Source: Ovis canadensis (Eukaryota; Chordata; Mammalia; Artiodactyla; Bovidae). Taken from it: a stretch of 64,000 nt of DNA. Numbering within the stretch: the first letter of the stretch is position 1; each line of letters opens with the position of its first letter. Shown in pieces: positions 22,021-34,337 of the stretch. The notes under the pieces were generated by a model. The model searched no databases, was not told where the DNA came from, and worked only from the letters and a program-made list of their open reading frames with translations. Position numbers and translations under genes: made by a program. The stretch spans positions 115,844,501-115,908,500 of the forward strand of contig NC_091248.1 of assembly GCF_042477335.2 (NCBI RefSeq), written 5' to 3'.

Positions 22021-22333
22021 TGATTGTATAATTGATTTGTGAACAGATGACTATGTATAATATGACTGAATATATGTATAGACAGATTCTGGAATATGTC
22101 CACTATGAAGATACCATCCAATATCCAAATTTCTACTTTAAAATATAATGCTTCAACAGCCTAAGAATTATTTTTTATGCCTTTCTTGGGGGCGGGGGTG
22201 GGTTCAGAAGACAAGTTCAGTAACTGTCAGTGTCCTGGGCAAACAGGTTGTCGTGAGCACTATTCCTTTCTTAGTTCCTATTTTTAGGTTTCTCTTTGTG
22301 GGGTTATTGTTTGTTGTTTATGTTTGTGGGGTT

Positions 22334-22535
22334 ATGTTTGCTAAGTCGTGTCTGACTCTTTGCGACCCCATGGACTGTAGCTCACCAGGCTTCTCTGCCC
22401 ATGGGATTTCCCAGGCAAGAATACTGGAGTGGGTTTCCATTTCCTTCTCCAGGGGATCTTTCCTACCCAAGGATCGAACATGCACCTCCTGCATTGGCGG
22501 ATGGATTCTTTACCATTGAGCCACCAGGGAAGCCC
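22334..22535 (-). mobile_element. Bov-tA SINE
   Basis: Full-length antisense SINE: TCGTGTCTGACTCTTTGCGA through TTTACCATTGAGCCACCAGG and GAAGCCC. Confidence 0.95.
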
Positions 22536-24391
22536 ATGAGATTTCCCATTCAACTGTGGGGAGATAGCCTAAATCCATAAATGGCCAGTAGGGGTAAAAT
22601 ACACACAGAATCCAGCCACCCAGGTGACTTCCTAGGGGCACACGGTTTATATCACTGGGTGTGGAAGAAGCTTCTATAATTGTGTACTCTCATTGTGTGA
22701 CTAGGACAGAAATTTGCTCAATCTATCTGGGAAATTACTTCTCAGAATAAGACTTCTTGTAAGTGTGCAAGATGATCAAGGTCAGTGGGAGTCTCTCTGT
22801 CCTGTAGGGAAAATGGATACTTGTCCTGGAGGGTAATTTCATTTTGATCCAGTTTGAACATAATATCTGGGGAAGACTCGGGCATATGTATAATGGAATT
22901 ATTGAAGGTAGTGGCAGAAAGTCCAGGAGTGGGACTACTGCTATGGTCAGACAATTGGAGGGATCAGAGATGGGATTATGACCAGGAAATAGAAATGGGT
23001 CGGTGCCAAAGTCAGTGTGAGGGGCCGGGCAGAGGGAACAAAATAAAAAACATAGGACTTAAAATAATCAGCTGAACATGGCATTTAGAGAATTAGAAAC
23101 TTGAGGTATTCAGAGATGGTTCTACTAAGACCTGGGCAGAAGCAATTTCATACTAAATAAATGTTAAAGATCAGAAAACTCTCTAAAGGTTGTTACAGTT
23201 TTCCCCCTAAAATAAAAATAATCCATTTAAGTAATTAGTTTTATTGGATGGTTACGATAAGCCAGTTTAACAACAATCTACTTTATTTTTAAATAGCATA
23301 ACTGAATATAAGATGCTGTTTTCAGTGATTTCATTAGCTACTCTTACTGGAAGGAAGCCAAGTTACTCAGACTCTACCCATATCCAAGTTATGACACCTT
23401 TTTGGTGGGAACTTGCCAGAATGAAGTATCACTAGGCAGCCTACTGACTGTCAGTCCTGTAAACTCAGCCTTGTAAAGGTGTGTACGTGTCACAGAGAAA
23501 CTCTCCACTCGAGATCCACAAATAGCATAGACAAGTCTCGAGGCTCAGGCAGGCTGCATGCTTCATGGAAGGTAAGAAAGACAATCATAAGACCTCTTGG
23601 TCACAGATTTTACGACACAGGCAAGAGCAAATGTCATGTGCGTTTGAAGTGCTGCAGTAACAGAACTGGGCTTAGTTAATAGGAAAGATAACAAAGAATA
23701 AGAGAAAATTTTTCTATTACCTTATCTTCGCCCGTTGGAGTTAACTACATAGGCACAGATGACTAGCATGCTTCTAAAATGTTTTTTCAAACTTATGCAA
23801 TACATGTGTGTATAGGATATATACACATATATGTCTACAAATAAATACCTCTCTATGTGTGCGCTGAGGCTTGTAATATCCAGAGTATTTCTGACATATG
23901 TACAAGCAACAGTGGTTATCCGTGTTCCTGCTGTTTATCTCTAGGGGCCGAACAGAGGACTCTACACCAGCAGAGAGCAACACCTTGACATTGCATGTGA
24001 TACTTATCTGTGGTATTAGAACTTCTTATAAAAAGCACATTCAACTTTTATAATTTAAAAAACCTAAACATTTAAAATGAAATTGACATGGGAAAAAAAA
24101 ACTTCTGCCCCCCATTTTTTAAGACATGAATATTATAAGGTGTCCAGTCAATAAATCCTGGAAATCCTTTAGGCAAAGAAACTGTTACTAGGTCTGAATG
24201 GAAACTACTTGCTTGTTGAGGATCTCTCAATGTAAACGGACCTGCCTACACACTCAGGCCAGCTAGAACAGAAGGATGGGAACAACGGGGCATGTGTGAG
24301 CCTTTCCAGCACTTGTTGCTAGTTTCAAGGCTGTGTACTCGCCAGTTAAATTCTTCATTTCAGACACTGCATTCATTTTAGGTTAAAACCT

Positions 24392-24442
24392 CTGTGTGTG
24401 TGCTCAGTCACGTTCAACTCTTTGTGACCCCATAGACTATAA
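24392..24442 (-). mobile_element. Bov-tA SINE tail fragment
   Basis: About 50 bases: GCTCAGTCACGTTCAACTCT then GTGACCCCATAGACTATA. Heavily truncated. Confidence 0.75.
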
Positions 24443-27400
24443 CCCCTATAGAGGTAACTGAAACTCTCAAAGTGAAATTTCTGGCCGTGGTGTTTATTTT
24501 CTTCTTAGCTTCTGTTCTTTATCAAGCCCTTGAATGTGATAAGCACAGCATAACTGGGTCCTTTTTCATTAAATGCATCATACCAGAATATAAGGCTACC
24601 AAAAAATGACTAGCTTCAAGGTTATATAATGTTGGCTTTTAATAACTCTCCATTTCTCACGCCTCTATCTGCCCAATCTAAAAATGGAATCCCAGAGCAG
24701 ACAGCAGCAGAACGCGAAGAGCTCTCCTGAGCCAAACACAGAGGAATGGCAGCTGAGCCAGCTACACTTGGCAGTGCTGTCTCAGTAGGTTTTGTAGAAA
24801 ATTGTATTTCCATAGGTGTACAGTTTTAAGTCTTTTAAAGTTACGTGGATTATCAGACCAGTGCCAGACTATTTGTTCCCATGCTTCCTGATGGCCCAGG
24901 AGAGGGGCTACTACCTACCTAAGCTACGTTGGAGACTCCTAGAACACATGCCCTTCTCTCTTTTCTAAAGCCCAGGACTGTCGCATGCAGTGGCCAATTT
25001 TTTAAAAAGGCTACAGGAGGTAGATTTAATGTTTAAACCATTAAATAGGTCACTATTCTGACCATTTCTGATGCTTTTTTTTTTCTCAAAACCTAAGTTC
25101 TTAGGGTGTTTGCTTTTTCAAAGAGATATTTGCCTTTGTCCTATGTCATTCCCCCATCAATAATGTAGGACATTAATGTCTTTCTTTTTTGGTTTGGAAC
25201 AATTTCCAAATGCATCAGGACCCCTGCAGTAGTCATTACCTCATCTATTTCCATACTGAAGATTTACGTGTGACTTCAACTGGAGCTATTTGAATTGGCC
25301 CACAGCCACCTGTACCCTCAATTTTCTCTGGGCTGTTTGGAAGCATCACAGAGAAATATGAGATGGTGGTTGGTGAGAGCAGTCCTTCATCCCAGCGGTC
25401 ACTGTGTAGCCAAATGCTTGGCTCAATATAGGGCATGGAAGGCACCATTCAAAGCCAGGTTCCAGCCTGTCGTAAGGATTATATTTCTGTCATCACAACA
25501 TCTCCTTGACAGTCTCACCAGCTGAAAAATTCCCAGCAGAAGCCTGGTGATTAAATTCTCCTGGAGCATGTTTCTTTCCAGCTTCTGGAAACAATCTACT
25601 GCAGTCCCTTTTGCCCTTGCCAGAAAACCCAAAAGATCGCTCTGTTTCTAAGACTGATGTATGAAAACAGATTCCGCTTTCCACAGCTGAAAATAATGCC
25701 AACAGTTTGATTTGGAAACAACTAAGGGCAGATGTGGTCCCCATCCACTGAGAGGCTATTCCCACCTAATACAGTGTATCATCTTTGTACTTTCAAAATG
25801 ACACGTGACCAAAAGTGATTCAGATAAGTGAGGTGGCACCACTGGACTTTAACTTAAATGCAGAGAGACAATCATTTATGCTCACGTGCAGAAACACAAG
25901 GGAAACACTTGGCTTATGTCTCAGAGCAAAATGGAAAGAAAGCTCAGAAGACATTGGTTTAAAGCAAAAAGGGCCACCCACTTTCACTTCTGCCTTATGC
26001 CCAAGTCAAGCAGATATTTTCTCTGAAAGTGAGGAGACTTTTTCTCCTGATTCTTTAGTTATCTTAGAGTCCCTAACAGAGGTACCTGTAAGTACCAATT
26101 GGTCTGTGGCAGGATGAAAAGCTGTAATTCTACTGCCAGCATGATGCTTCCAGTTAGACTCCCAACAGTAGTCAGCACTAAGAACATTCTGGCAGGGGAA
26201 ATAGAGAAAAGGATGTATTCAACCACCCTGTACATGAACAGTGGGGCTTCAGTGCTATCAGGCATGACCTTGGAATCTGATAACAGTAGGTGAGGCATCC
26301 AGCCGAATGATCCACGCATCTTGAAAGTCTGGCAGTGGAGCTCGTGAAACAAGGCTTTGTCCTTGGGACAAGGCTCCCTCAGGGTAATGAAAACCAAGAC
26401 CTTAGAAGGAAAACCTAAAGCAGGCCCCCTCTCAGCACTGTATCCGAACCTATTAGCCTCTGTGCAGCTCCGGAGACTGTTTTCTTCTTAAGTGAGTTAT
26501 TTTGACATATGTTGCTACTTTTGCTTTTGCTGTTTTATTTCAAGTCGATTAGCCTGCTTTCTACTATCAGTCAAAACACCTAAAAGTAAACGCTGTCGGA
26601 GTGCTCCATGTCCTGTCACCAGAGTTCCCACTCATGGTTCTCTGCTCTGCAGTTTCAACAGCACTTAAAATGGGGTGGTTCTGCAAACCCGCTATGGGCC
26701 TTGGTGAGAATCCACTGCCCATCTCTGCTGCAGCAAAAGGCAAAGATGGCTACATGTAGGCAGTACGGAGCTGGGCCAACAGCCCAAGCTGAACCAGTCC
26801 TCCATGGCTCTTGGCAACAGTGCCGCCGCCTGGGCTGACCCCTGGGTCCCCCCTCCGAGGTACCACTCAACCCAGGCAACTCCCATGCCACCTTGCCGCA
26901 CCTCAGAGATACTGCACACAAGCGGACGCTATCTACGTGGCACTCCCAGCTCCTATATAATGAAAAAGGGTTAGGGAGGGAGAGGAGACATGCAGAAAGG
27001 TCACTAAGTAGTCTCGGTGTATTTAGTCTTGGAAGTGGAAGCGGTTTTACAGTTATATTTCTGCAGGACATCCAGAGGGTTTGAAAAGACTTTCAGAGTC
27101 TCGTGGTCTTCAAAGACTGAATGTAAAGAGAACAGATCATATATATTTTTTTAAATCGATGGGTCGTTACAGTAGAATTGTGCGGTACAGGGGAAAAGTG
27201 AATGCATAGGGGGGCGAGGGAGCAGTGCCATTTATACGAACATCCTTGGATCTTTAAAATAAATTATACAGGTGAACACAGAAGTTCATGCTACTTGCTG
27301 GAAGCAATAAGGATCGAATTTTGTGGAACTCGCAGTCCACAAATCTCCAGGTATCCTGCCTCGTCCTCAGTGGGCTATCATGTTCTGTAGTACATCTTGG

Positions 27401-27552
27401 TAGCCCTTAAAACTGGTGGCATGGTCTCAGATAGATTCTTGCAGGAGAGACAGAGTTATGGATTCCATCAGCTTCTTCCAGGGGAGCCGCCCGATCGCCA
27501 GGAGGGCACAGGTGAGACGCTTGTTGAGGTTCTCTCAGCCTGTCTACCAGGG

Positions 27553-27669
27553 TCAAACAGCAGTTTCCAGGTCCTCATGGCCAATGAGCTTATAATTCTG
27601 GCGGCTTTCCAGGTAGGCAGCCAAGTCTGGGTCCCCGGCCTGTTGGGCTCTGTCTTGAGGTGTCTTTCC
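27553..27669 (-). CDS. DGKI: DGKI terminal coding exon (PDZ-binding tail)
   Basis: The acceptor CTTCTCTGTTACCTACAG precedes the exon at 27669. It opens in phase 0, following an exon that ends on a complete AAG codon. Thirty-eight codons begin [20 protein letters not shown], continue through SRQNYK and end HEDLETAV, followed by TGA at 27555-27553. The first half completes the last ankyrin helix pair. The final ETAV is a class I PDZ ligand (x-T/S-x-hydrophobic), which in type IV DGKs binds PDZ scaffolds at synapses and the membrane. No frame damage. The stop is followed by sequence with no coding character, consistent with a 3' UTR. Confidence 0.93.
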   Translation of the reverse strand, partial: GKTPQDRAQQAGDPDLAAYLESRQNYKLIGHEDLETAV

Positions 27670-28506
27670 CTGTAGGTAACAGAGAAGAGGAAAGAGACAC
27701 GAACACTTGGGAAACATTTTTTAAAAAATCATAGAAACAGAGCTGCTCAAAGATAACTCACTAAAACTGATCTTTCCATGTTTTCTGTTTGAGTTGATGA
27801 GATACTTTCTAAATCTATTATTGCATCAAACGCGTGAGATATGCAAGTTCAAGAGAGACGATCACTTTTCAGAGGTGGGGCTTCCATCAAAGGAAAGGGA
27901 GGTTCATAGAGTAACTAGGCACACAGCAGCAAATTATGTAGCACAGCAAGTATGAGAACCCAGATTCTCTTCAGAGGGGGATAGAAATCACTGAACAGAA
28001 AATAGGGAAACAGGCATTCTGATTTCTAGTTTGGAAGTCTTTCTGTGATACTAAATCCTGGGAAATAATAAGCAGAAACAAAGGAGGGATGATCAGAAAC
28101 AATTTAAAGGGGTTTCTTCGCTGGTTTCAAAGTCTTCAGTTTGGTTGTCCCTAATTTAGAACTATTTTATCTCCCTAAAAAGTAAGTTAATTTCTGATAA
28201 TAAAAGTGATGGGTGTTGAGTCAAGAAATTTTGGGAAAGTAGAAAAGCATAAGTAAGCAAAAATCATCAGTAATTCCACTATATTAAGATAACTGCCGTT
28301 AACCTTCCCATAAAGTAGCTATTTTCTTATTTCTGTAGCTTGACACACAATTAGTTTTATGAAAACTAAACCATACTTTGTTTATATACTTAGGTAATGT
28401 GCTTTTGCACTTAATAACATATAAGTGATGAAATGTTATGAAATGTTCTATGTCATGAAATGTTCTTCTGCATCATTGTAAATGACTGTATAACCTTTTG
28501 CAGTCT
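27670..28506. other. DGKI intron, no recognised element
   Basis: Unique-looking intronic sequence upstream (in transcript sense) of the terminal exon acceptor. Confidence 0.6.
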
Positions 28507-28515
28507 ATTATAATG

Positions 28516-28730
28516 TTGGGTTTCCCTGGTGGCTCAGCAGTAAAGAAGCTGGCTGCCAATGCAGGAGGTACAGGTTTGATCCCTGGGTTGGGAGGATCCC
28601 CTGGAGAAGGAAATGGCAACCCATTCCAGTATTCTTGCCTGGGAAATCCCATGGTCAGAGGAGTCTGATGGGCCACAGTCCATGGAGTTACAAAAGAGTC
28701 AGATACAACTCAGTGACTGAACAACAAAAA
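28516..28730 (+). mobile_element. Bov-tA SINE
   Basis: Complete SINE flanked by a 9-bp direct repeat ATTATAATG (28507-28515 and 28731-28739). Confidence 0.95.
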
Positions 28731-28755
28731 ATTATAATGCTATATGTATTTTGTT

Positions 28756-29466
28756 GATTTAGGTCATACCTGAATGGTCTAGTGATTTTCCCTTTCTTCA
28801 ATTTAAGTCTGCATTTGGCAATAAGGAGTTCAGGATCTGAGCCACAGTCAGCTCCTGGTCTTGTTTTTGCTGACTGTATAGAGCTTGGGCTCCAAAATCA
28901 CTGCAGATGGTGACTACAGCCATGAAATTAAAAGACGCTTGCTCCTTGGAAGGAAAGTTATGACCAAAGTTATGGCAAAGACATTACTCTGTCAACAAAG
29001 GTCCATCTAGTCAAAGCTATGGTTCTTCCAGTAGTCATGTATAGATGTGAGAGTTGGGCCATAATGAAAGCTGAGTGCTGAAGAATTGATGCTTTTGAAC
29101 TGTGGTGTTGGAGAAGACTCTTGAGAGTCCCTTGGACTGCAAGGAGATCCAACCAGTCCATCCTAAAGGAGATCACTCCTGAACATTCATTGGAAAGGAC
29201 TGATGCTGAGGCTGAAACTCCAATACTTTGGCCACCTAATGTGAAGAACTGATTCATTTGAAAAGACCCTGATGCTGGGAAAGACTGAAGGTGGGCAGAG
29301 AAGGGGACAACAGAGGATAAGATAGTTGGATGGCATCACTAACTCAATGGACATGAGTCTGAGTAAACTCTAGGAGTTGGTGATGGACAGGGAGGCCTGG
29401 CGTGCTGCAGTCTATGGGGTCACAAAGAGTCGGACATGACTGAGTGACTGAATTGAACTGAACTGA
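28756..29466 (+). mobile_element. BovB LINE with 5' inversion
   Basis: Two joined pieces. 28756-28886 is antisense BovB from the endonuclease-RT linker (TTTAGGTCATACCTGAATGG...TTTTTGCTGACTGTATAGAG). 28887-29466 is sense BovB 3' end (GGGCTCCAAAATCACTGCAG...GACTGAATTGAACTGAACTG). An inverted 5' piece joined to a sense 3' piece is the usual product of twin priming in LINE insertion, here with about 1.5-2 kb of the middle missing. Confidence 0.8.
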
Positions 29467-29631
29467 TGTATATTTATACACGTAATATTTCTGAAATGAG
29501 GCCAATAAACATAAGTCAACCGTTAAAGGAGGAATGGTCTCCATTATTTTGAATGTTTATAGACATACTTAACCATCCTTGACACTTCTAATTTTTTTTC
29601 AATGGTATCTACTTAAAAATGATATTTTCTA

Positions 29632-30092
29632 AAAAAAAATTTGTTGGAGTATAGTTGATTTACAGTGTTGTGTAAGTTTCTGCTGGATAGCAAAGTGAAT
29701 CAGTTATATACTCTTTAGATTCTGTTCCCATATAGGTCATTACAGAGTACTGAGCAGAGTTCCTGTGCTATATAGTAGGTCCTTATTAGTTATAGTTATC
29801 TACATATTATAGTGTGCATATGTTATTCCCCAGTCTTCCAGTTTACCCTTTTCCTCCTCCCTTTCCCCCTTGGTAGCCATAAGTTTGTTTTCTACATTAG
29901 TAACTCTATTTCTGTTTTGTAAACAGATTTATTTGTATCATCTTTTTAGATTCCACATAACTGATATTTGTCTTTTTGTGTGTGACTGACTTCACTCAGT
30001 ATGACAATCTCCAGGTTCATCATGTCACTGCAAATGGTATTACTTTGTTCTTTTATATAGCTGAGTAATATTCCATTGTGTATATGTACAAA
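29632..30092 (-). mobile_element. L1 3' end (antisense)
   Basis: Starts in a T/A-rich end and follows the ruminant L1 3' UTR: AGTATAGTTGATTTACAGTG, CTGTGCTATATAGTAGGTCC, TAACTCTATTTCTGTTTTGT, ending in GCTGAGTAATATTCCATTGT of the ORF2 end. 5'-truncated. Confidence 0.85.
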
Positions 30093-30404
30093 ATGATATT
30101 AAGTTCTAAGGAAGGGATAGAGGCATGATCCCTGTACTAGATACATAGTATAAAAATGCACACAAGTATTACAGAAACTATCAAACACTTCTCAGCCTTA
30201 TCTTTTGCAATGGATGGTATCAACTTCAATTAAGTCTGATCCTAGTAGCCTACAAGGGCATGTGGAATAGAAGAAAAAAGGGATGTAACAATGGCTCTAA
30301 ACACTCTAAACTTTTGATCTATTTAGTTGGGATTTAATATTTAGCCATAGCTTCAAGTTCCTATAATTTTATTCAATTTGGTTACAGTACTTGTAGCGTA
30401 TCTT
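30093..30404. other. No recognised feature
   Basis: Intronic spacer between two L1 3' ends. Confidence 0.5.
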
Positions 30405-30778
30405 TTTTCTTCTGGAATATAGATGATTTACAATACTGTGTCAATTTCAGGTATACAGCAAAGTGACTCAGTTTATATACACACACACACACATATCCCA
30501 ATTCTTTTTCAGATTCTTTTTGCATATAGGTTATTACAGAATATTAAGTAGAGTTCCCTGTGCTATACAGTAGGTCCTTGTTGATTATCTATTTTATTTA
30601 TACGTAGTGGTATGCACATAAAATAGATAATCTCCCAATTTTTCCAAAACTTTCACCAAAACTCCTAATTCCTCCCCACTCCTCCTTTCCCCTTTAGTAA
30701 CCATAAAATTGTTTTCAAGATTTGTGAGTCTGTTTCTATTTTGTAAATAAGTTTCTTTGTATCATTTTTTAAAGAGAT
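30405..30778 (-). mobile_element. L1 3' end (antisense), with (AC)n
   Basis: A second, more diverged copy of the same L1 3' UTR: GATTTACAATACTGTGTCAA, CTGTGCTATACAGTAGGTCC, CTGTTTCTATTTTGTAAATA. An AC run at 30479-30493 lies inside it. Confidence 0.85.
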
Positions 30779-32475
30779 TATCTTGTCATCAACATTAATG
30801 AGGTTGAGATTCCCAGTTTCTAAATAGAGGTGGAGTGAGTGGGCCTTTGAGTTGATTTTTAAGGAGCCATTCTCTATCGAGAGAAATTCTCTCAAAATAT
30901 TGCTTCTCTCCAAAAATTTCCAGGAGAAGATCCAGTCATAATTATGATATTCAGCTTTCACCAAGCATAAAATTAGGGAATGGAAAAAATTAGAGGATCC
31001 CTGAGAAGGATGAAGCATAGCTCTACTATTCCAAATGCTAAGCTCTCTAAAACAAAATGTTGGGTGCAAATGTAGGTTATACAATAGCATATAGTATAGC
31101 TTGACTTTACCTACTTGTAGGAAATGAGAGAGAAAAATGGACATACCCACATGTGAGGAGAAACCATTAACATTTTAATGGCATATAGGTCTAGATTGTG
31201 GGATTTCTAGGAATTTTTACTTTTTAAACAATTTTTGCATTGCTAGAGTTTTCCGTGAGGCTGTACTATATTTATAATAAAAATAATAAAACTTTGCATT
31301 TTGAAAAGAGGACATACATATATAACACAATATAGAAATATCAAGGAACATTGAGTCCCTTTATTTGATTCAGAAACTTAGATTAAAAAAGAACCATCTG
31401 CTCTGGGGCCAAGTCTCTTGCCCAGTCTCTTCCTGGTCCCTCTATTTCATCTTGCTCCTCCCTTCTACCACCTGAGTTGAGACCAGTCTCTGGTGCACAG
31501 GCGAGGGCCCTGCAGTGTTTGAGTGGCCTTAGCAAGGAAGGCCAAGCCCATGTCAAATCTTGGCCTCTGCTGATCCTGCTTCCCTGGGTTGTGCCTCTCA
31601 CTAAGGTTATACATCAAAGCACTTGAATGCAAATATCATCTGGGAAGTATATCACAGTGAGTAATTATCTGCCATTTGGAATCTTACACCCAGTTAGCTA
31701 ACCAGACAGGTAATAGATCCGCTAGAAATGAAGACCGGCTTAATGAATTCAATAGTCTAGATTTATCAAAATTAAGACAGCCAGGGACCTCAGAGGGCAA
31801 GGATCTGGTGGGTCACAAGGGAAATAAAGAATCAAGCACTGAAACTGGTTCAGAAAGGACAGAAAGGTCCATATCAGAGAGAAAGCTATATCACAATGTA
31901 CTGCAGTTGGAGGAAACTCCAGAGTGATAACCACACACAGCTCCCATTAGATTCATTTAAGTGATGAGCAATTCTGAAGTCATCAGTAGGCTTCTAAGTT
32001 ACCTGTTTCTTGTCTACATTCATTGACACCAAACTTAGGTTACTTAGCACATACTTAATAAAGTCCTCACTTATTATTAAAATTCTTCTCTGTAACCTGC
32101 TACAGTTAAGTGGCTTGTCCTTTCTTAGATGGTGCTTTAAAACTCAGAGCCAACCATGACCATGACCTCAGATCATCATAGCAAATTACTCTATGGGGTT
32201 GATCTCTATTAACTCTTCTCTCTGCCTCTCTCTCCCCTTGAGTCCTGAGGTCAGAGTGTTCAGAGGTCTATGAAGCCCCTTGGACAAGCACACACCCTCC
32301 CTTTGTGCTTATACATTTAAACTGCAGTTTCTCTAAATGAAACACTTTATTTTGTCCTCCTTTTTCCAAAGCCCCAGGCACTTCCATAAGTACAGAAAGG
32401 ATGCCTTTGCTCCAAGGCAATGGAGCCAGAGATCCTGCCCTGGGGGAGGATGCCTGCACTCACTCATCAAGTTAC
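30779..32475. other. DGKI intron, no recognised element
   Basis: Unique-looking. The 161-codon open frame at 30665-31150 (-) overlaps L1 UTR at one end, has no recognisable domain and no exon signals, and is not called. Confidence 0.5.
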
Positions 32476-32575
32476 CTTGGAGTCCGTCTTTCTCAGAGAT
32501 GCTCCTGCGTCCACCAGAAGCTGGCACACGGCCCGGTTCCGCTGGCAGGCTGCCTTGTGCAGTGCAGTCTCACCC
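32476..32575 (-). CDS. DGKI: DGKI exon (ankyrin repeat, 100 nt)
   Basis: The acceptor ...CATCTCTGATTTAG is followed by one base that completes the Thr codon begun in the preceding exon. Then come 33 codons from GETALHKAACQRNRAVCQLL through VDAGASLRKTDSK. The donor is AAG|GTAAC. GETALHKAA is the canonical ankyrin TPLHxAA turn-helix signature, and VCQLLVDAGA is the second helix plus the turn into the next hairpin. The exon ends in phase 0 and joins GKTP of the terminal exon. No stop or shift. Antisense open frames here are shadows. Confidence 0.95.
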
Positions 32576-33514
32576 CTAAATCAGAGATGAAATGGGTAAT
32601 GGGCTGGAGGCGGGAGTGGGGGTGGGGAAAGGGAGCAGGGAGGGAAGTGAGGGTCGCCTCTTACCCCTGCTGCTGACCTTCTGTGCCCCCTGGCCACTTT
32701 CCCACCTATGCTTGAGACCACAGTTGCAGGGCACGGACAGGGGAGGTGGCTGACGGGGGTCCTAAAAGTACCTTGAGTTGGTCATCATCTCACCATAACA
32801 TCTGACTCCAGCCTCTTTTTCAAACAGTGTTGGCTGGTTAGGTAGGTTGAGTGATTTTGTTTTAAATGACTACAGTCTGATGTAAGTAATCTTCAGTGGC
32901 ACTCTGAAATAGACTGATGTGCGTAGACATGTCTGGACAGTGTGCAGCCACTCAGCGTAGACATTCCAGCTATGTCCCGCAGACATCAGGACACAGCCGG
33001 AATGACATGAGATGAAGTACACACAGGAGCAGCACAGAGCACCACATCGCAGGGCTCGGTAGACCACCTGGCCCCGGGAAGACCATCTCCTGGGCCTTGA
33101 CTTCAAAGACCCAGGAGACACCCACTCTGCCCGACCTGCTGATTCCTTGTGAGTGGAAGGGGAGGGGCAGACCCAGAGGATATCTGGGAGGGACAGTAAG
33201 AACTCTGGGAGAGTTCAGCAGCCCAAGTCACCTCCGGGTAGCGGCAGGCCTGAGGTCAGCCCACTCAGGATGGGGAATAGCCACGGTAAAGTGACTATTT
33301 CTCCAACCCCCACAGACAGCAGAGGGAGGAGGATGTTCCCATCCTGAGTCTGAAATTGGAAAGACACTTAATGCCAAGCTAGGGTGAATGACGACCTTGC
33401 CGACGGGATGTGCGGTATGTGAACAAGCTCCCATAGCAATGGATGGTTTCTTCCTTGCGACTCATGGCTAAACCCCTCCTACTTTTCCTCCTTCCAGTTT
33501 CCTTAGCCCTTCTC
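32576..33514. other. DGKI intron, no recognised element
   Basis: GC-moderate, unique-looking. The overlapping open frames on both strands have no exon-like splice context. Confidence 0.5.
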
Positions 33515-33646
33515 CACTCCACTGACTCAATGGACATGAGTTTGAGCAAACTCGGGGAGATAGTGAAGGACAGGGAAGCCTGGTGTGCTACAGTCCATGG
33601 GGTCACAAAGAGTCGGACACAGCTTAGAGACTAAACAACCACAACT
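33515..33646 (+). mobile_element. BovB LINE 3' end, short
   Basis: GACTCAATGGACATGAGTTT through GGAAGCCTGGTGTGCTACAG to AGTCGGACACAGCTTAGAGA. About 130 bases of BovB terminus. Confidence 0.85.
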
Positions 33647-34300
33647 CCACCCCACCCATTCTTTATCCTTGTTATATTTCACTGCAGTTCTCTAGAGGCT
33701 CCTCCTGGCTTCCAGGGTTAGATGTTTTCAGCCTTTCTTTGTCCCTGCTTGGGGAATTGTAACTGTTGTGCTACTCTGGGAATAAAAATGTTGACAACAA
33801 ATGTTATCAGTTTGGGGGCTAACTGCAGAGCTGGTGAGTTTTTGAACCAGGGTTCCTCTTCTGAGGCACAAAACATGGAAATGGTTGGAGCTACTATGTT
33901 CCTGGTTCTCCAGTGGTTGCATGTAACTTGTCCCATTCTAGATTTAGCATAGAGAAACTGTCTCACTGCACGAAAAGGATGCCTTAGGGCATTAGGGCTT
34001 AATGGGCTTATAAACCTCTGTTGAGAAAGAGTAAATGGATGGGTAATTAAGAGCTAAGTACATTAGACTTCTCTGGCATTCAAGGTGCACCAGTGCAGAA
34101 GTACCTCCCTTGAAGGAAGTCCTGAATGAAGACCAGCAATGGTTATGTATGCAATCATCACGACAGGTACCATCTATTTTCACTGTGTAATCTTTGATTT
34201 AGAAGATTAGCTCTACAGTTATAAAGGCAAGTGAAAGCAGGACGTCTTTATATGATCTCAAGAAGACAGTCTGGACTATACAATGGAAGGCAACACTCAC
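33647..34300. other. DGKI intron, no recognised element
   Basis: Unique-looking. Nothing supported. Confidence 0.5.
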
Positions 34301-34337
34301 GTTTCACTGTCTGCCATATCCAATAACTCGGATGGTC
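34301..34337 (-). CDS. DGKI: DGKI exon (37 nt linker between ankyrin repeats)
   Basis: The acceptor CTTGCTTTTCCTCTTTAG precedes GA-CCA-TCC. The exon reads (G)-PSELLDMADSE-(T), and the donor is AAAC|GTGAGT. It begins with two bases that complete the Gly codon whose first base ends the 54690-54810 exon, and finishes with two bases of the Thr codon completed in the next exon. It was found by asking for a 37-base exon with those phases, and it fits exactly. It links the two visible ankyrin repeats. At 37 nt, skipping it would shift the frame of the tail and remove the PDZ ligand. Confidence 0.93.

Larger units (their letters stand above)
17215..27552 (-). other. DGKI: Putative DGKI 3' UTR and downstream flank
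   Basis: About 10.3 kb below the DGKI stop codon is repeat-poor, with only a few short relics, in contrast to the repeat-dense sequence on both sides. On the minus strand it holds several AATAAA signals, including 26534-26539, 24493-24498, 23282-23287, 20811-20816, 18477-18482 and 17231-17236. A Pumilio-type TGTATATA lies at 18308-18315 (-). A long neuronal 3' UTR with alternative ends would fit, but which signal is used cannot be seen from sequence. The low repeat content is an observation; the UTR assignment is an inference. Confidence 0.4.

Noticed and set aside
30665..31150. 161-codon open frame on the minus strand
   Set aside because: One end lies in an L1 3' UTR; no domain, no splice sites in DGKI phase, and the DGKI exons on either side already join without it.
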